Origin: Pseudomonas extremaustralis
Lineage (GTDB): Bacteria > Pseudomonadota > Gammaproteobacteria > Pseudomonadales > Pseudomonadaceae
NCBI RefSeq assembly: GCF_900102035.1
Contig: NZ_LT629689.1
Span: 5,924,501 to 5,988,500 of the forward strand
Reading direction: 5' to 3'
DNA length: 64,000 bases
Position numbers and translations under genes: made by a program. The notes beneath the pieces are model-generated. The model was not told the DNA's origin, searched no databases, and saw only the letters and a program-made list of their open reading frames with translations. Position 1 is the stretch's first letter, and each line of letters starts with the position of its first letter. Below are positions 1-9,407 of this stretch, piece after piece.

Positions 1-1494
1 GCTCGATAGCTGTTGCTCGAACGCCTCCACAGGCGTGTCCAGGCCTTGAGGAAGGCGGTTCAGCAGGGCGTCGACACCGGCAATGGCCAGTGCGTCGCTG
101 AGCGTCTGCTCTGCACTGCAGCCCAGAAAGGCTAGGTTGTCGCGCAGCGTGCCAGGAATCAGCGTCGTGCCAGAGGCGGCATAACCGATGGTGCGACGCT
201 CAACTGGTAGGTCGAGCCATTGCAGCGTGCCATGGTTTGGCTGCAGTTCACCGATCAGTACATCCACCAATGTCGATTTGCCCACGCCCGATTCGCCGAC
301 CAAGCCCAGCCACTCCCCTTGGGCGATGCTCAGGTTCAGGTTGTGGATAACTGCCTGACTGGCCTGGGGGTAACGGTACTGCAGCGCCTCGCACAGCAGC
401 ACCGGCTGGAGCGGGGCGCGAGCAGGTGCTGCGTGCTGTTGGGGGCCCGCTGGGGGTGTTCGGTAGGGCGAGTCGGGCGAGGTCAATTCCTCAAAATACG
501 GGCGTGAGAAGCGCAGCGTCTGCAGGCTGAGCAGTACACGCCGAAAACCTGGCAGCAACCGCAAGCCCACGGCTGAAAACAGGGCCATTGCATGCAGGTC
601 CGTTTGTCCGCTTCCCTTACTGGCCACTAGTACGCACAGCACCAGCATCATCAGGAAAAACAGCTCCATGACGGGTGACTGGACCTCCATCAGCGTGCGT
701 TCGCGGGCCGTGGCGCGGGCGAAGCGTTTGGCTACCGGGTAATAGCGCTCCAGTACCGCCTGCACACGGCCATACAGGTGTATTTCGCGCAGGCAGGCAA
801 TGCTGTCGGTGACCCAGCGCTGCATCAGCACCTGACTTTCTCCTCTGCGGGTTTCCCTGATGTCGTTGAGCACCAAGGACAGGGCGCCGCCAACGCCGGC
901 GGCCAGCAGCAATGCACCGAGCAGCATCGCCGTCGCCAGAGGCTCCAGAGCCAGCAACACGCAGAGCAGGAGAGTGACCACCAACACTTCAGTGAGCAGC
1001 TCCAGGCTTGGCAAGAGGGTGCCTATGACGATTCTGGGCGCCATGTAGTTGACGGCCACATTGCTGCCCTGGGCCGTTGTGTTTGAGAGCTGCGCAACGG
1101 GGCGGGTCAATTCGTGCTGGAAAATACTCAACGAGATCATCAGCGTCCAGGCGTCGATCAGCCGGCTACGTGCGGCAGACAGCAACGGCGCCAGCACGCC
1201 CTTGCCCAGCACCAGGGCCACCACCAGCAGCGGCAGTGGGGATACGCCGCTACCGGCAAACGCTGCCCATTGCGTTTCGAGTTGTGCATACCAGCCGGAG
1301 GGCGTTCGCCCCGTCGGTAGCAGCGTGCCCAGCAGGATCGCCACCAGCAACGCACAGAACGTATCGATGGCGGCCTTGGCCAGCAGCAGCGTCAGCATCG
1401 ACACAATGCTGGACGTGCTGGCGCCACAGCGTCTGACGAAGGCCAGTGCCCGTGGTGGAAGGTCGAACAGTGCAAAGGGTTTCACAAGTTTCAT
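1..1494 (-). CDS. ABC exporter, fused permease and ATPase (3' end outside window)
   Basis: Half-transporter of the ABC exporter type, expected in the inner membrane to move a hydrophobic or sugar-linked substrate. Only the first 498 codons are inside the window. Residues about 1-330 are hydrophobic with several membrane helices. The nucleotide-binding domain follows, with Walker A GESGVGKST at residues 400-408. The expected Q-loop glutamine is replaced by serine (Ser441, in YAASGTTLIPGTLRDN). The signature motif, Walker B and H-loop lie beyond the edge. The ATG overlaps the stop of the upstream glycosyltransferase gene (ATGA at 1494-1491), so the two are probably translated together. The context suggests export of a polysaccharide or lipid-linked intermediate, but the substrate cannot be read from the sequence. 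Confidence 0.88.
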   Translation of the reverse strand, partial: MKLVKPFALFDLPPRALAFVRRCGASTSSIVSMLTLLLAKAAIDTFCALLVAILLGTLLPTGRTPSGWYAQLETQWAAFAGSGVSPLPLLVVALVLGKGVLAPLLSAARSRLIDAWTLMISLSIFQHELTRPVAQLSNTTAQGSNVAVNYMAPRIVIGTLLPSLELLTEVLVVTLLLCVLLALEPLATAMLLGALLLAAGVGGALSLVLNDIRETRRGESQVLMQRWVTDSIACLREIHLYGRVQAVLERYYPVAKRFARATARERTLMEVQSPVMELFFLMMLVLCVLVASKGSGQTDLHAMALFSAVGLRLLPGFRRVLLSLQTLRFSRPYFEELTSPDSPYRTPPAGPQQHAAPARAPLQPVLLCEALQYRYPQASQAVIHNLNLSIAQGEWLGLVGESGVGKSTLVDVLIGELQPNHGTLQWLDLPVERRTIGYAASGTTLIPGTLRDNLAFLGCSAEQTLSDALAIAGVDALLNRLPQGLDTPVEAFEQQLSS

Positions 1495-3242
1495 GGGCTT
1501 ACGGCGATCAAGGATTTGGGCAAGCCCAGGATTCGTTCGCGGATGATACGGGCAGCAGGAAACAAAATCTGCATCTGTCGACGGGTCAGGAGGCGGACGC
1601 TATCGACCATGAATTCGGCCTGTTGGTGGTTCGTTGCCCGCCGCCAATGCCCCAGCGTGGCGTGGCGTACCAGCCAGATCTTGAGGCGACGAGGCAGCCA
1701 GTGGAAAAACGGCGTCATGCAGTGCGGTTCGAGCGGACACCAGAAATCCGGCGTCTGGATAAAGTAGCGCTCGGCGACGCGTACCAACTCACGGGCAAAG
1801 CGTTCGACGCGCTCCGGGCTGCCCACATGCTCGATCACCGAGTTGGAATGCACGATATGAAAGGCGCGATTTTCGAACTGGCTCAGGTCGCAGCCATCGG
1901 CGCGCACCGAGCTGAAAGGGGGCTGCAGCAGCTGGCTGGCGGGCCCGGTGTTGAGCAGGGTGATCGACACCCGACGCGAGGCCAGGTAGGTCGCCGGCAG
2001 GATTTTCCAATAGCGCTGGGTGCCGCCTACATCCAGCACCTTGACGTGGCCATGGCGTGCATAGGTCTGCTCGATCATGTCCCGTAATGGCCCGGCACGT
2101 CGTGTCCGCAGCCGCGTTCCGAGGGATCGCGGGTTGTCATAGTCGGTCAGATAGAGCGCCAACCTGTTCATCCAACTGGTCGGTCGTTGCTGCGGCACGG
2201 CCTGGTTGTAGAAGGCCACCAGCTCGGCGGACTTGCGCTGCCAGGTAAAGCCGTGACGAACCGCCTCGATCACCGTGGCTGGCACGGTGCGTTGTGCGCT
2301 CTGAGCGGCACACGCGCCCAGGGCCGGGATGTCGCCCAGGGCGAACACGCCGTTCCAGCCTACGGCATCGGTGATGGCGCGGCACCCCTCGATATCCGAG
2401 CAGACGATGGGCACACCGGCCAGCAATGCCTCAAGGATGACAGTCGGCATGCCTTCGCGCTCGGAGGCCAGCACCATCGCCTTGCAACCGGCCATCATCT
2501 GTTGGGTAACGGCATCGTCCTGCCAGCCATGAAAGCGCACACGCGAGGACAGGCCCCATTGTGCCGTCAAGGTTTCCAGGCGCGAGCGGTCACTGCCTTG
2601 ACCGACGATGTGCAGAACGGCCTGGGTCAGGGGGGGCGTTTTCAGCGCAGCAATCACATCATCGAGGCGTTTGACCGGATCTAGACGCCCTATGGACAGC
2701 AAGGCCGGCGCCCCCTCCAGCGGCTCCGGGTTGGCGACGGCGGGCTGGCGGTGATCATCAATACAGTTGGGAATGATCAGGGTCCGCGTGGGTTGCAAGC
2801 CGCGGCGGGCAAGGTCGGCTTCCCAGCCCTTGTGCAGCAGCACCACGGCGCTGGCAGCGCGCACCATCAGGCGCTCGACGGTGCTGTCCCACAGGCGCTT
2901 GAACAGACGCCGCCACCTGGAGCCGGTGTCGTAGTAACAATGCGGGGTGTACACCAGCCGCCGGCCACGGACGACGGCCAGGAGGGCGGCGAATGCGGCA
3001 ATTGGGGTACGGGCGCCATGCACATGCACGAGGTCATGGTCAGCCACGGCGGACCAGAGACTTCGATAACCACCCTGGCGTACGTCGAGCCCGCCGCCGG
3101 CCACATCGACCCGCGGGGCAAGGATGGCGATGCGGACGGTGTCATCGGCCTGTATCGCCCTGGCCAGTCCCTGGATATGACGGGCCACGCCGCTGGATAG
3201 GGGTTCGAACTCTTTGCTGACATGCAGCACCCGTATCGTCAT
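1491..3242 (-). CDS. GT4 glycosyltransferase fused to a class I methyltransferase
   Basis: A 583-residue two-domain protein. The first ~370 residues look like a family 4 (GT-B, retaining) glycosyltransferase: N-terminal VLHVSKEFEPLSSGVARH, a GRLDPVKR segment, and the E-x7-E motif in EGMPTVILE that contacts the nucleotide sugar. From about residue 400 a class I SAM-dependent methyltransferase domain follows, with glycine-rich motif VKVLDVGGTQ and HSNSVIEHVG in the usual post-II region. It probably adds a sugar to a lipid-linked oligosaccharide and methylates it or another residue. I chose the ATG at 3242 because it overlaps the upstream stop (ATGA) and begins directly with the GT-B N-terminal strand; a start about 30 codons earlier would run into the upstream gene. 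Sugar and position are unknown. Confidence 0.85.
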   Translation of the reverse strand: MTIRVLHVSKEFEPLSSGVARHIQGLARAIQADDTVRIAILAPRVDVAGGGLDVRQGGYRSLWSAVADHDLVHVHGARTPIAAFAALLAVVRGRRLVYTPHCYYDTGSRWRRLFKRLWDSTVERLMVRAASAVVLLHKGWEADLARRGLQPTRTLIIPNCIDDHRQPAVANPEPLEGAPALLSIGRLDPVKRLDDVIAALKTPPLTQAVLHIVGQGSDRSRLETLTAQWGLSSRVRFHGWQDDAVTQQMMAGCKAMVLASEREGMPTVILEALLAGVPIVCSDIEGCRAITDAVGWNGVFALGDIPALGACAAQSAQRTVPATVIEAVRHGFTWQRKSAELVAFYNQAVPQQRPTSWMNRLALYLTDYDNPRSLGTRLRTRRAGPLRDMIEQTYARHGHVKVLDVGGTQRYWKILPATYLASRRVSITLLNTGPASQLLQPPFSSVRADGCDLSQFENRAFHIVHSNSVIEHVGSPERVERFARELVRVAERYFIQTPDFWCPLEPHCMTPFFHWLPRRLKIWLVRHATLGHWRRATNHQQAEFMVDSVRLLTRRQMQILFPAARIIRERILGLPKSLIAVSP

Positions 3243-4537
3243 GCCACAGGCTCCAGCGTCGCCGGCTGCTCGAGCCGTTGCAGCAAACCGGCGAACCCGC
3301 TGGTTTGCGTGGCAAAGTGGCTGCGCAACCATTGGGTCTGGGCCTGTCCCGTGGCCTGGCGAAAGGCCGGGTCATCGCGCAGACGCTGATAGAGGCTGAC
3401 CACTTGCTTGGCTGTCTCGGCCTGCAAAGGCGCCGCCATTGCCTGGCGTAGCGCCCGGTTCCCCGGTAATGCCAACTGCAACGCCACCACCCAATGCCCG
3501 GCCAGCGCGGCCTCCAGCATGGCGGTGGAGCAGTAGCCCACCACCAACTGTGGTATGGCGGCCCGGGGTTGCAGCTCTGGGTGCGGTGGGCGGCGAGTGG
3601 CGCGTGCGGCCGCACCGCTATAGGGCTGGTCTTCCTGGGGGTGCAGCAGAATGCGGGCATCCGGGGCGATTTGCAGCAGTGCATGGGCAAAGGTCGCCAG
3701 GGCTTCGCCTATGCCCTCGCCCAGTATCTGGGCATGGGTTTGCGAGAGCAGGGCAATGCCTTCTGGGGGGCGCGCAGCCTGCTCCGGCCGTTCCCCCCGG
3801 CGCAATGCGTCCTCTACCAGTTGCGCGCTCGGGGTGCCGTTGGTCTCGAACACTTGGCGGCTGGCGTCTCCCCATACCAAGTAGCAGTCGGCCCGGGTCG
3901 GGAAGAACTCATCCGTGGCAATGCCGTGTTGCACGCAGATGCTGGTCAGCCCCTGGCCAATCGCGGCGCGGCTCATCAGATCGAAATCGTTGTGCAGCAG
4001 CACGACACCACGGCTGCCTGCCAGGGTACGCCGCAGGCTGGCGGACCAGAGCGCGCGGCGGGCCAGGCAACTGGCGAGCAGCAGTGGCCGCGCTTGCCTC
4101 AGCGTGACGATGAACACGTGCAAGGCCGAGCGCCACGCCTGCAGGTCGGGGCGCGCGGGCCGGATGCAGGGCAGGGCTGGGGAGATATCATCGATGGCCA
4201 GGCGTGGGTGCAACAGCACCAGCGGCGCATAGCCCGCCGCTGCCAGGGCGGGCAGTGCCCGTTGCAGGGTACTCCAGCCACTCACGCCAGCCAGGGTGGT
4301 CAACAGGATGGCTTGCTTGTGCCCCTGCGCGTTGAGGCCAGGGCTCGTGCGCCTGAGCAATAGCCAGGAGTCACGCAGCAGGGCTGCCAGGGCGCGGATC
4401 CCAGCCGCAACCTGGCTTCTTCCGGCGTGCAGGTAGAACAGCTCATGGCGAACATCTGCGGCATCCGGGCCGAACTGCTGGCGCATATATTCAACGTGCT
4501 CAGAGAAAGATTCTCGTAGCCAGTCGGATGATTTCAT
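3239..4537 (-). CDS. Putative GT-B-like surface polysaccharide biosynthesis protein
   Basis: A 432-residue protein without a recognised name. Its layout resembles the GT-B-like capsule and teichoic-acid transferases that carry a QHG motif: TSICVQHGIATDEFFP in the middle, and a C-terminal half with LLHPQEDQPY and YCSTAMLEAALAGHWVV, similar to the acceptor/donor loop regions of that fold. It is first in the leftward operon and overlaps the GT4 fusion by four bases. The start is set at the ATG at 4537; an in-frame TTG 20 codons upstream is less likely, although no strong Shine-Dalgarno sequence precedes the ATG. The assignment is by fold-like motifs and neighbourhood only, so the reaction is uncertain. 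Confidence 0.6.
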   Translation of the reverse strand: MKSSDWLRESFSEHVEYMRQQFGPDAADVRHELFYLHAGRSQVAAGIRALAALLRDSWLLLRRTSPGLNAQGHKQAILLTTLAGVSGWSTLQRALPALAAAGYAPLVLLHPRLAIDDISPALPCIRPARPDLQAWRSALHVFIVTLRQARPLLLASCLARRALWSASLRRTLAGSRGVVLLHNDFDLMSRAAIGQGLTSICVQHGIATDEFFPTRADCYLVWGDASRQVFETNGTPSAQLVEDALRRGERPEQAARPPEGIALLSQTHAQILGEGIGEALATFAHALLQIAPDARILLHPQEDQPYSGAAARATRRPPHPELQPRAAIPQLVVGYCSTAMLEAALAGHWVVALQLALPGNRALRQAMAAPLQAETAKQVVSLYQRLRDDPAFRQATGQAQTQWLRSHFATQTSGFAGLLQRLEQPATLEPVA

Positions 4538-4629
4538 AGGATAAAATCCGATTTCTCTTATGCCCGCAACGCTACAGCTAGGCAGCTGAGTTGCCAACTA
4601 CCATCAGACACTTGTGTAGTGCACAGGAT

Positions 4630-5802
4630 ATGCGCCCCGTTATGGACACCCCCCATGCTCATTGCACCGCCAGCGCCGCCGGGCAGAACGCCGATGACAT
4701 CCATGTCGACCGTGCTGAACTGCTGCAGGCAACCTTGTGCTTGATGGGGTTCGAGCAGCCGTTCACCGCTCCCGCCGTGCCCGCCCTTTGCCAGTTCATC
4801 CGCCACCACGGGGTGGCGGGCCTGTTGCAGCCCGACAGGGTACAAAGCCAGGCCCCCGTTTATGTGGCAGCGCTGAATGCCGAGCGCCAGCGCATTGTCA
4901 TACGGGCCCTGGCGCTGGGGGCCGGGCTCAAGCGTCTGGTTGCGGGATTTACCGCGCGAGGCCTCCAGCCGCTGGCGCTCAAAGGGCCGGCGCTGGCCGT
5001 ACAGGCCTACGGCAATCTCGGCGCACGGGGGGGCGTGGACCTGGATGTACTGCTGCCGGCCGAGCAGTGGCCCGAGGGCCTGGCCGTATTGCAGGACATG
5101 GGCTATCACATGGCCCCAGGCCAACAGTGGCCCCTGCCCGATGCCGCCCATGAACTGGTGCTGACACATGAGCAGCAGCCGCGCATCGAATTGCACCGCC
5201 GTCTTTTGCGTCACCAGCATTTGCTCCACGCTCCGCAGCGAATAACCCAGGTGCTTGACCTGCAAGGCACCGAAGTGACCTGCCTGGCGCCGACCTACGC
5301 GCTGCCGTATTTAATTGCCCACGCCAGCCAGCACTGTTTCCGCCGCTTGATCTGGCTGATGGATATACACGCGCTGTTGCAGCGCGCCGACCTGGACCTT
5401 GAGCTGCTCGCCAGCCAGGTAAAACGCAGCGGCACCTGCGCGATGCTGGACACCTGCCTCAGCCTGCTGACCGTGCTGTTCGGCCTGCAGGCTCCGGCGC
5501 CTCTGCAGCAGGTGCGCCGACCTTGCCGGGCAAGCCGGGAGATGGTGGAGCTGGCACTGGATGCGCTGCGCAGGTCACTGAGCGATGACCAAGTGGCGAC
5601 GGGCCAAGGCCTGTTCAAACGCGTGAGCCTGGACATCGCCTTGCAGGACACGCTGCCGGCCCGTTGGCAGGCGCTGGCGGGCTGGTTGAGCCCGACGGCA
5701 AAGGACCACCAGTGGCTGGCACTGCCACGCGGGCTGAGCTTTCTCTATCCGTTCGTGCGCCTTTTCCGGCTGGCGTTGCGCCGGCGGGGGGACGAAATTT
5801 GA
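4630..5802 (+). CDS. Nucleotidyltransferase-fold protein (NTP_transf_5 type)
   Basis: A 390-residue protein of the family annotated as putative nucleotidyltransferase (NTP_transf_5), often found in polysaccharide and natural-product clusters. The typical motifs are present: PLALKGPAL followed by GGVDLDVLL, where Asp137 and Asp139 form the expected metal-binding D-x-D. The rest is alpha-helical with no membrane segment. Members are presumed to transfer a nucleotide or phosphosugar, but the substrate is unknown for most. It is transcribed divergently from the glycosyltransferase operon across a 92-base gap. The ATG at 4630 is preferred; ATG 4642 or a TTG at 4591 are possible. Its stop overlaps the TTG start of the next gene (TTGA). 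Confidence 0.75.
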   Translation: MRPVMDTPHAHCTASAAGQNADDIHVDRAELLQATLCLMGFEQPFTAPAVPALCQFIRHHGVAGLLQPDRVQSQAPVYVAALNAERQRIVIRALALGAGLKRLVAGFTARGLQPLALKGPALAVQAYGNLGARGGVDLDVLLPAEQWPEGLAVLQDMGYHMAPGQQWPLPDAAHELVLTHEQQPRIELHRRLLRHQHLLHAPQRITQVLDLQGTEVTCLAPTYALPYLIAHASQHCFRRLIWLMDIHALLQRADLDLELLASQVKRSGTCAMLDTCLSLLTVLFGLQAPAPLQQVRRPCRASREMVELALDALRRSLSDDQVATGQGLFKRVSLDIALQDTLPARWQALAGWLSPTAKDHQWLALPRGLSFLYPFVRLFRLALRRRGDEI

Positions 5803-7103
5803 TTCCTGCCGTCCCGCTCTCTCGTTTACTGGCTCGCGGCCTGAGCGTTGCAGCCAGCGCCTTGTTGGCAGGCTGGGTCGTCGAGTCCGGAAGTCTCTGG
5901 CCTGGCACCTGGGGCCTGGCATTGGGGGTCGCGTTGCAGTTCATGGTGCTGGACTGGGCGCTGATACGTCCCCGCCATCGCGTGGCCGAACGCCTGGCCA
6001 CGGGCATCGGGCAGCTGCTTCTGGGGCTGGGTGTGCTGGCCTGTCTGGCGGGGCTGTTCGGCTATTCATTATTGGTGTCGTGGTCGCTGGGCTGGCTGCT
6101 GTTGGCCAGTGTCATGCTTGCCCTGCTCGAGCTGGGCAATGATCGGGTCGCAGCCTGGCGTCCCGGCGTGCCCAGGGTCGTGCTGGCTGGCGCTTGCCCA
6201 CATGTCAGCCCGTTCACGGAACAGCTTGGGCAGGCCGCCGTTCGCTTGTCGCGTGAAGACGCCCTTGGCTTGCTGACGCAGCAGCCAACCCTACAGCTGT
6301 CAGAGCGTGTGGTGATTTTCGATACATGCCTGCACGCAACGCCGCCCCAGTGCGTGCAAGACGGGTGCCCCACGCTGCCCGTGCGGGAGGTGCATGCGTT
6401 TTCGTCAGGAGCAGCGGCGGCCAAGCGCTTGTTCGATCTACTCGGCGCGACTGTGTTGCTCAGCGCCTGTGCGCCGCTGCTGGTGGTCATCGCGCTGATC
6501 GTTCGCCTGCAAGACGGCGGGCCGGCGCTCTTTCGCCAGCAGCGCCTCGGCTTGCAGGGTTCGATCATTACCGTGCTGAAGTTCCGCAGCATGGGGGTGG
6601 CCGCCGGTAGTGACCTGCTGGCGCCCCAGGCGTGCCTCGATGACCCGCGTGTCACGCCGCTTGGCAAGTGGATGCGTCACTGGGGCATTGATGAGCTACC
6701 ACAGCTGATCAACGTATTGCGCGGTGATATGTCCCTGGTCGGCCCACGGCCCCACGCGGTCGCTCATGACCTGCATTACGGCGCCAAGGTTTATGGTTAC
6801 ACCGCGCGGCAGGCCGCCAGACCCGGTATCACCGGGCTTGCCCAGATCCGTGGTCGGCGTGGGGAAACCCGCGCCGTATCCGACATGGCTTCACGGGTGC
6901 GCGATGACCTCGAATACATTGCGCGCCAGTCGCTGTGGCTGGACCTGTTTATCCTGCTAGCCACACCGATAGCGCTACTGCGCAGCGGCCATGGGCGCTG
7001 TGACCCGGAGCGTATAACCGTCCCGGCCCCCTCTAGAGACGAGCAAGCCGCCACGCCATCCGAAGATAGCCGTTACGCAGACTCAAAGGCCGAATCTGTT
7101 TGA
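5799..7103 (+). CDS. Polyprenyl-phosphate sugar phosphotransferase (initiating sugar transferase)
   Basis: A 434-residue inner-membrane enzyme of the bacterial sugar transferase family (WbaP/WcaJ/GumD type). It starts repeat-unit synthesis by moving a sugar-1-phosphate from a nucleotide sugar to undecaprenyl phosphate. The N-terminal third has several hydrophobic helices, then a spacer. The catalytic domain begins near KRLFDLLGATVLLS and contains LFRQQRLG, KFRSM, DELPQLINVLRGDMSLVGPRP and the C-terminal RPGITGLAQIRGRRG, all hallmarks of the family. I chose the TTG at 5799 because it overlaps the previous stop (TTGA) and follows a GGGGGGA ribosome binding site; the open frame extends further upstream only inside the previous gene. 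This is the best marker that the cluster makes a lipid-linked polymer. Confidence 0.92.
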   Translation: MIPAVPLSRLLARGLSVAASALLAGWVVESGSLWPGTWGLALGVALQFMVLDWALIRPRHRVAERLATGIGQLLLGLGVLACLAGLFGYSLLVSWSLGWLLLASVMLALLELGNDRVAAWRPGVPRVVLAGACPHVSPFTEQLGQAAVRLSREDALGLLTQQPTLQLSERVVIFDTCLHATPPQCVQDGCPTLPVREVHAFSSGAAAAKRLFDLLGATVLLSACAPLLVVIALIVRLQDGGPALFRQQRLGLQGSIITVLKFRSMGVAAGSDLLAPQACLDDPRVTPLGKWMRHWGIDELPQLINVLRGDMSLVGPRPHAVAHDLHYGAKVYGYTARQAARPGITGLAQIRGRRGETRAVSDMASRVRDDLEYIARQSLWLDLFILLATPIALLRSGHGRCDPERITVPAPSRDEQAATPSEDSRYADSKAESV

Positions 7104-7965
7104 GGATGTGGGCTCGGATGTCGTCCGCTGACGGTGGTAGTGGCGCGACGGTAGGTGTCGCCGATGCGCTGAGCCGTGCATACACGCGCAGATTGCCCTC
7201 GTAGATTCCGTGGGCTTCCTGGCGCCAGGACTGGGCATAAAACCCATTGGCGCTCAACAATGCCTCAAGGGTTTGCTGACAGAAATAGCTGCGGTGCGAA
7301 ACATGCACCTGCGACAAGCCAAGCTCGGGCCAGTCGGCCCCGATATTCGGGACCTCGATCACCAGCCAGCCCTGCGGATCCATCAGCTTGGCTATCCGAG
7401 CCAGTGCTTTGCCCGGCTCCTGAAGATGTTCCAAAACATGGAACAATGTCACCAGCCGAGGCGCGAAAGGCAGTTGCGTCTGTTCGTCGAGCTCCTCTGG
7501 CCGAACGTGTTCGCCCAAGCCCAGCACCTGTACCGCATGATCGCGCTGAGGGCCGCCTGGCTCCAGGCCCATATAGTGTTCATAGCTGTGGGCGCGACAG
7601 ACATCCAGGAAAAACCCCAGGCCGGCACCGATATCCAGCACCGATTTGCATTGACCAACAACGGCGCTGATCTCGCTAAAGCGGTAGCCAGCGATCAGCC
7701 GATAGTTCCACATTGCTTTGCTGGTTGGTGGTTGTCGCATAAGACGGGGGTACAACTGGCCGTAGAAGCGCGTTTGGGTGTCGCCCTTCATGCCACGCGC
7801 GAGATAAACCAGGCCGCAATGGCGGCAGGTCGACAGATTGACTCGCAGAAAATAACGGTCATATCGCCAGATAAGCTGGGGATCGTATTGCCCGCAGCCA
7901 GGGCAGGGAAGTTCGACTAGATGTCGATTGATCTGGCGAAGCTGATTGAACAGAGAAAATGCCAT
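7033..7965 (-). CDS. Zinc-ribbon class I SAM methyltransferase
   Basis: A 310-residue methyltransferase with an N-terminal zinc ribbon (CPGCGQ near residue 21 and CRHCG near residue 47), then a Rossmann-type domain with SAM-binding motif VLDIGAGLGFFLDV and LFHVLEHLQEPGKAL. This architecture occurs in sugar C-methyltransferases and in many polysaccharide-locus methyltransferases. It is encoded against the direction of its neighbours, its 3' end overlapping the end of the sugar transferase gene by about 70 bases in convergent orientation. Its promoter must lie in the 7966-8180 gap shared with the Wzz-like gene. A second protein of the same architecture lies at 13580-14581. The methyl acceptor is unknown. 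Confidence 0.83.
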   Translation of the reverse strand: MAFSLFNQLRQINRHLVELPCPGCGQYDPQLIWRYDRYFLRVNLSTCRHCGLVYLARGMKGDTQTRFYGQLYPRLMRQPPTSKAMWNYRLIAGYRFSEISAVVGQCKSVLDIGAGLGFFLDVCRAHSYEHYMGLEPGGPQRDHAVQVLGLGEHVRPEELDEQTQLPFAPRLVTLFHVLEHLQEPGKALARIAKLMDPQGWLVIEVPNIGADWPELGLSQVHVSHRSYFCQQTLEALLSANGFYAQSWRQEAHGIYEGNLRVYARLSASATPTVAPLPPSADDIRAHILKQIRPLSLRNGYLRMAWRLARL

Positions 7966-8180
7966 CTGTGCCTGTTTCCGAATTGAATCGAAGACGTCCT
8001 TAAAAGTTGCAGCACTCTAGCAGTCTGTAAGACGATGGTAACGATCTGTCTCTATTCATTGGTCGCCCCAAACGCTGTCAGCGCATTGCAGCGGCCTGAT
8101 GGCTGTGGCAAATTCTGGCACTTTGCCCCGTGACTAGCAGACCTCCCGCACGTTTTTGCAGGCAGGCCCACCAGGTTGGA

Positions 8181-9407
8181 ATGATGCATACAACGCCCAC
8201 AGCAAGACCCATCGGGCCTGACGATGAAATTTCGCTGGCGGAGCTGGCGCTGCGAGCTCTGCAGTTCTATCAGCGGTTTGGCCGCTTGCTGCTGCTCTTG
8301 GCGCTGCTAGGGGCGGTTACTGTGGCTGCCTGGGTAGCCAATCGCCCGCTGTATAGCGTGTCCGCACTGCTCGAGGTGCCGAAGGTAACGCTTGAAGAAT
8401 GGCGGCAGGCGCAGTCGTTTCTCTGGGACAAACGCTGGGTCGATCACGCCTTCGGTGACAACCAGCAAGCAGCCGACCCTAAGCGCCTGCAGTTGCGCAA
8501 CCGTGCGTTCAACCCCGAGTACTGGGTCCAGACCGTACGCTATCGCTCCTCTCTCAATCGAGACGACGCTCGGGATATTCCTGTTGCGCAAATCCAGAGC
8601 AGCACGGGGCTTGGCTTGGAGTTCGCGCTGCGGGTGCCTGACGAGGAACAGGCCAGCCTGACCATCAATACCCTCGCTCGACAAGTACGCGAAGCCTTTC
8701 TGGCCAATAGCCTGATCGACTTGGTGAGGACCAGCCAGGCCGCCCTCGATCATCGTCCGCAACTCAAGCTGGATGTGCTCAAGGCCGAGTTCGACATTGA
8801 ACAGAGCCGCCAGCGCATCGCGGACATGCGCCAGTTGCTGGAGAGCTACCCGGATCTGCGCCATCTGGAAACCAGCACCCTGTTTTCGGTCAGCGACGGC
8901 GGTGGCAAATATCTGTCGCCCTTGGCGCAGATCGTGGCCCTGGAAAGCACGGTTTCCGAACTGCAGGCCAAGGCGCGAGCGGCCCAGCGTGAACTGGACA
9001 AGCTCGACTGGACCGAGCGACTGCTGGCTGGCATGGACGAAACGATCCGCAACGCGACCTCGGGGCAGGTCATTCTCGATAAGCTCAAGAGCAACCGCGA
9101 AATCTTGCTTGCCAACGCGGCCCAATTGAACGCCAGCGCTCAGGAAGCAGCCGAAGATATCGCCCTCAAACTCACCCAGGCCGAGTCCCGGCAGCAAGCC
9201 ATCGGCATCAAGACACGCTCGGCGATTTCCACGGCGCCGGTGCCGCTGCGCAACCCGCTGATTATGGGCGCCGCGGCATTCGTGCTGGTGTTCGTGGCGC
9301 TGTCCATCATGCTCGCGCTGTACGTAGCGCTGCATAAAGAACGCGATGTGTTGTTGTGGCTGCCACGCGCGATCCGCAGCAGGCTGATTGTGGAGCCAAG
9401 GGCATGA
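8181..9407 (+). CDS. Wzz-like polysaccharide co-polymerase (chain-length determinant)
   Basis: A 408-residue inner-membrane protein with the Wzz layout: a cytoplasmic N-terminus, one membrane helix at about residues 35-55 (LLLLLALLGAVTVAAW), a long periplasmic helical region, and a second helix near residues 350-375 followed by a short basic tail. No C-terminal tyrosine kinase domain is present, so it is closer to the O-antigen/ECA type than to a full BY-kinase. Such proteins set polymer length together with Wzy. Two consecutive ATGs follow a GGTTGGA sequence; I use 8181. The stop overlaps the start of the epimerase gene (ATGA at 9404-9407). The first gene after a divergent gap, so likely the head of an operon. 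Confidence 0.85.
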   Translation: MMHTTPTARPIGPDDEISLAELALRALQFYQRFGRLLLLLALLGAVTVAAWVANRPLYSVSALLEVPKVTLEEWRQAQSFLWDKRWVDHAFGDNQQAADPKRLQLRNRAFNPEYWVQTVRYRSSLNRDDARDIPVAQIQSSTGLGLEFALRVPDEEQASLTINTLARQVREAFLANSLIDLVRTSQAALDHRPQLKLDVLKAEFDIEQSRQRIADMRQLLESYPDLRHLETSTLFSVSDGGGKYLSPLAQIVALESTVSELQAKARAAQRELDKLDWTERLLAGMDETIRNATSGQVILDKLKSNREILLANAAQLNASAQEAAEDIALKLTQAESRQQAIGIKTRSAISTAPVPLRNPLIMGAAAFVLVFVALSIMLALYVALHKERDVLLWLPRAIRSRLIVEPRA

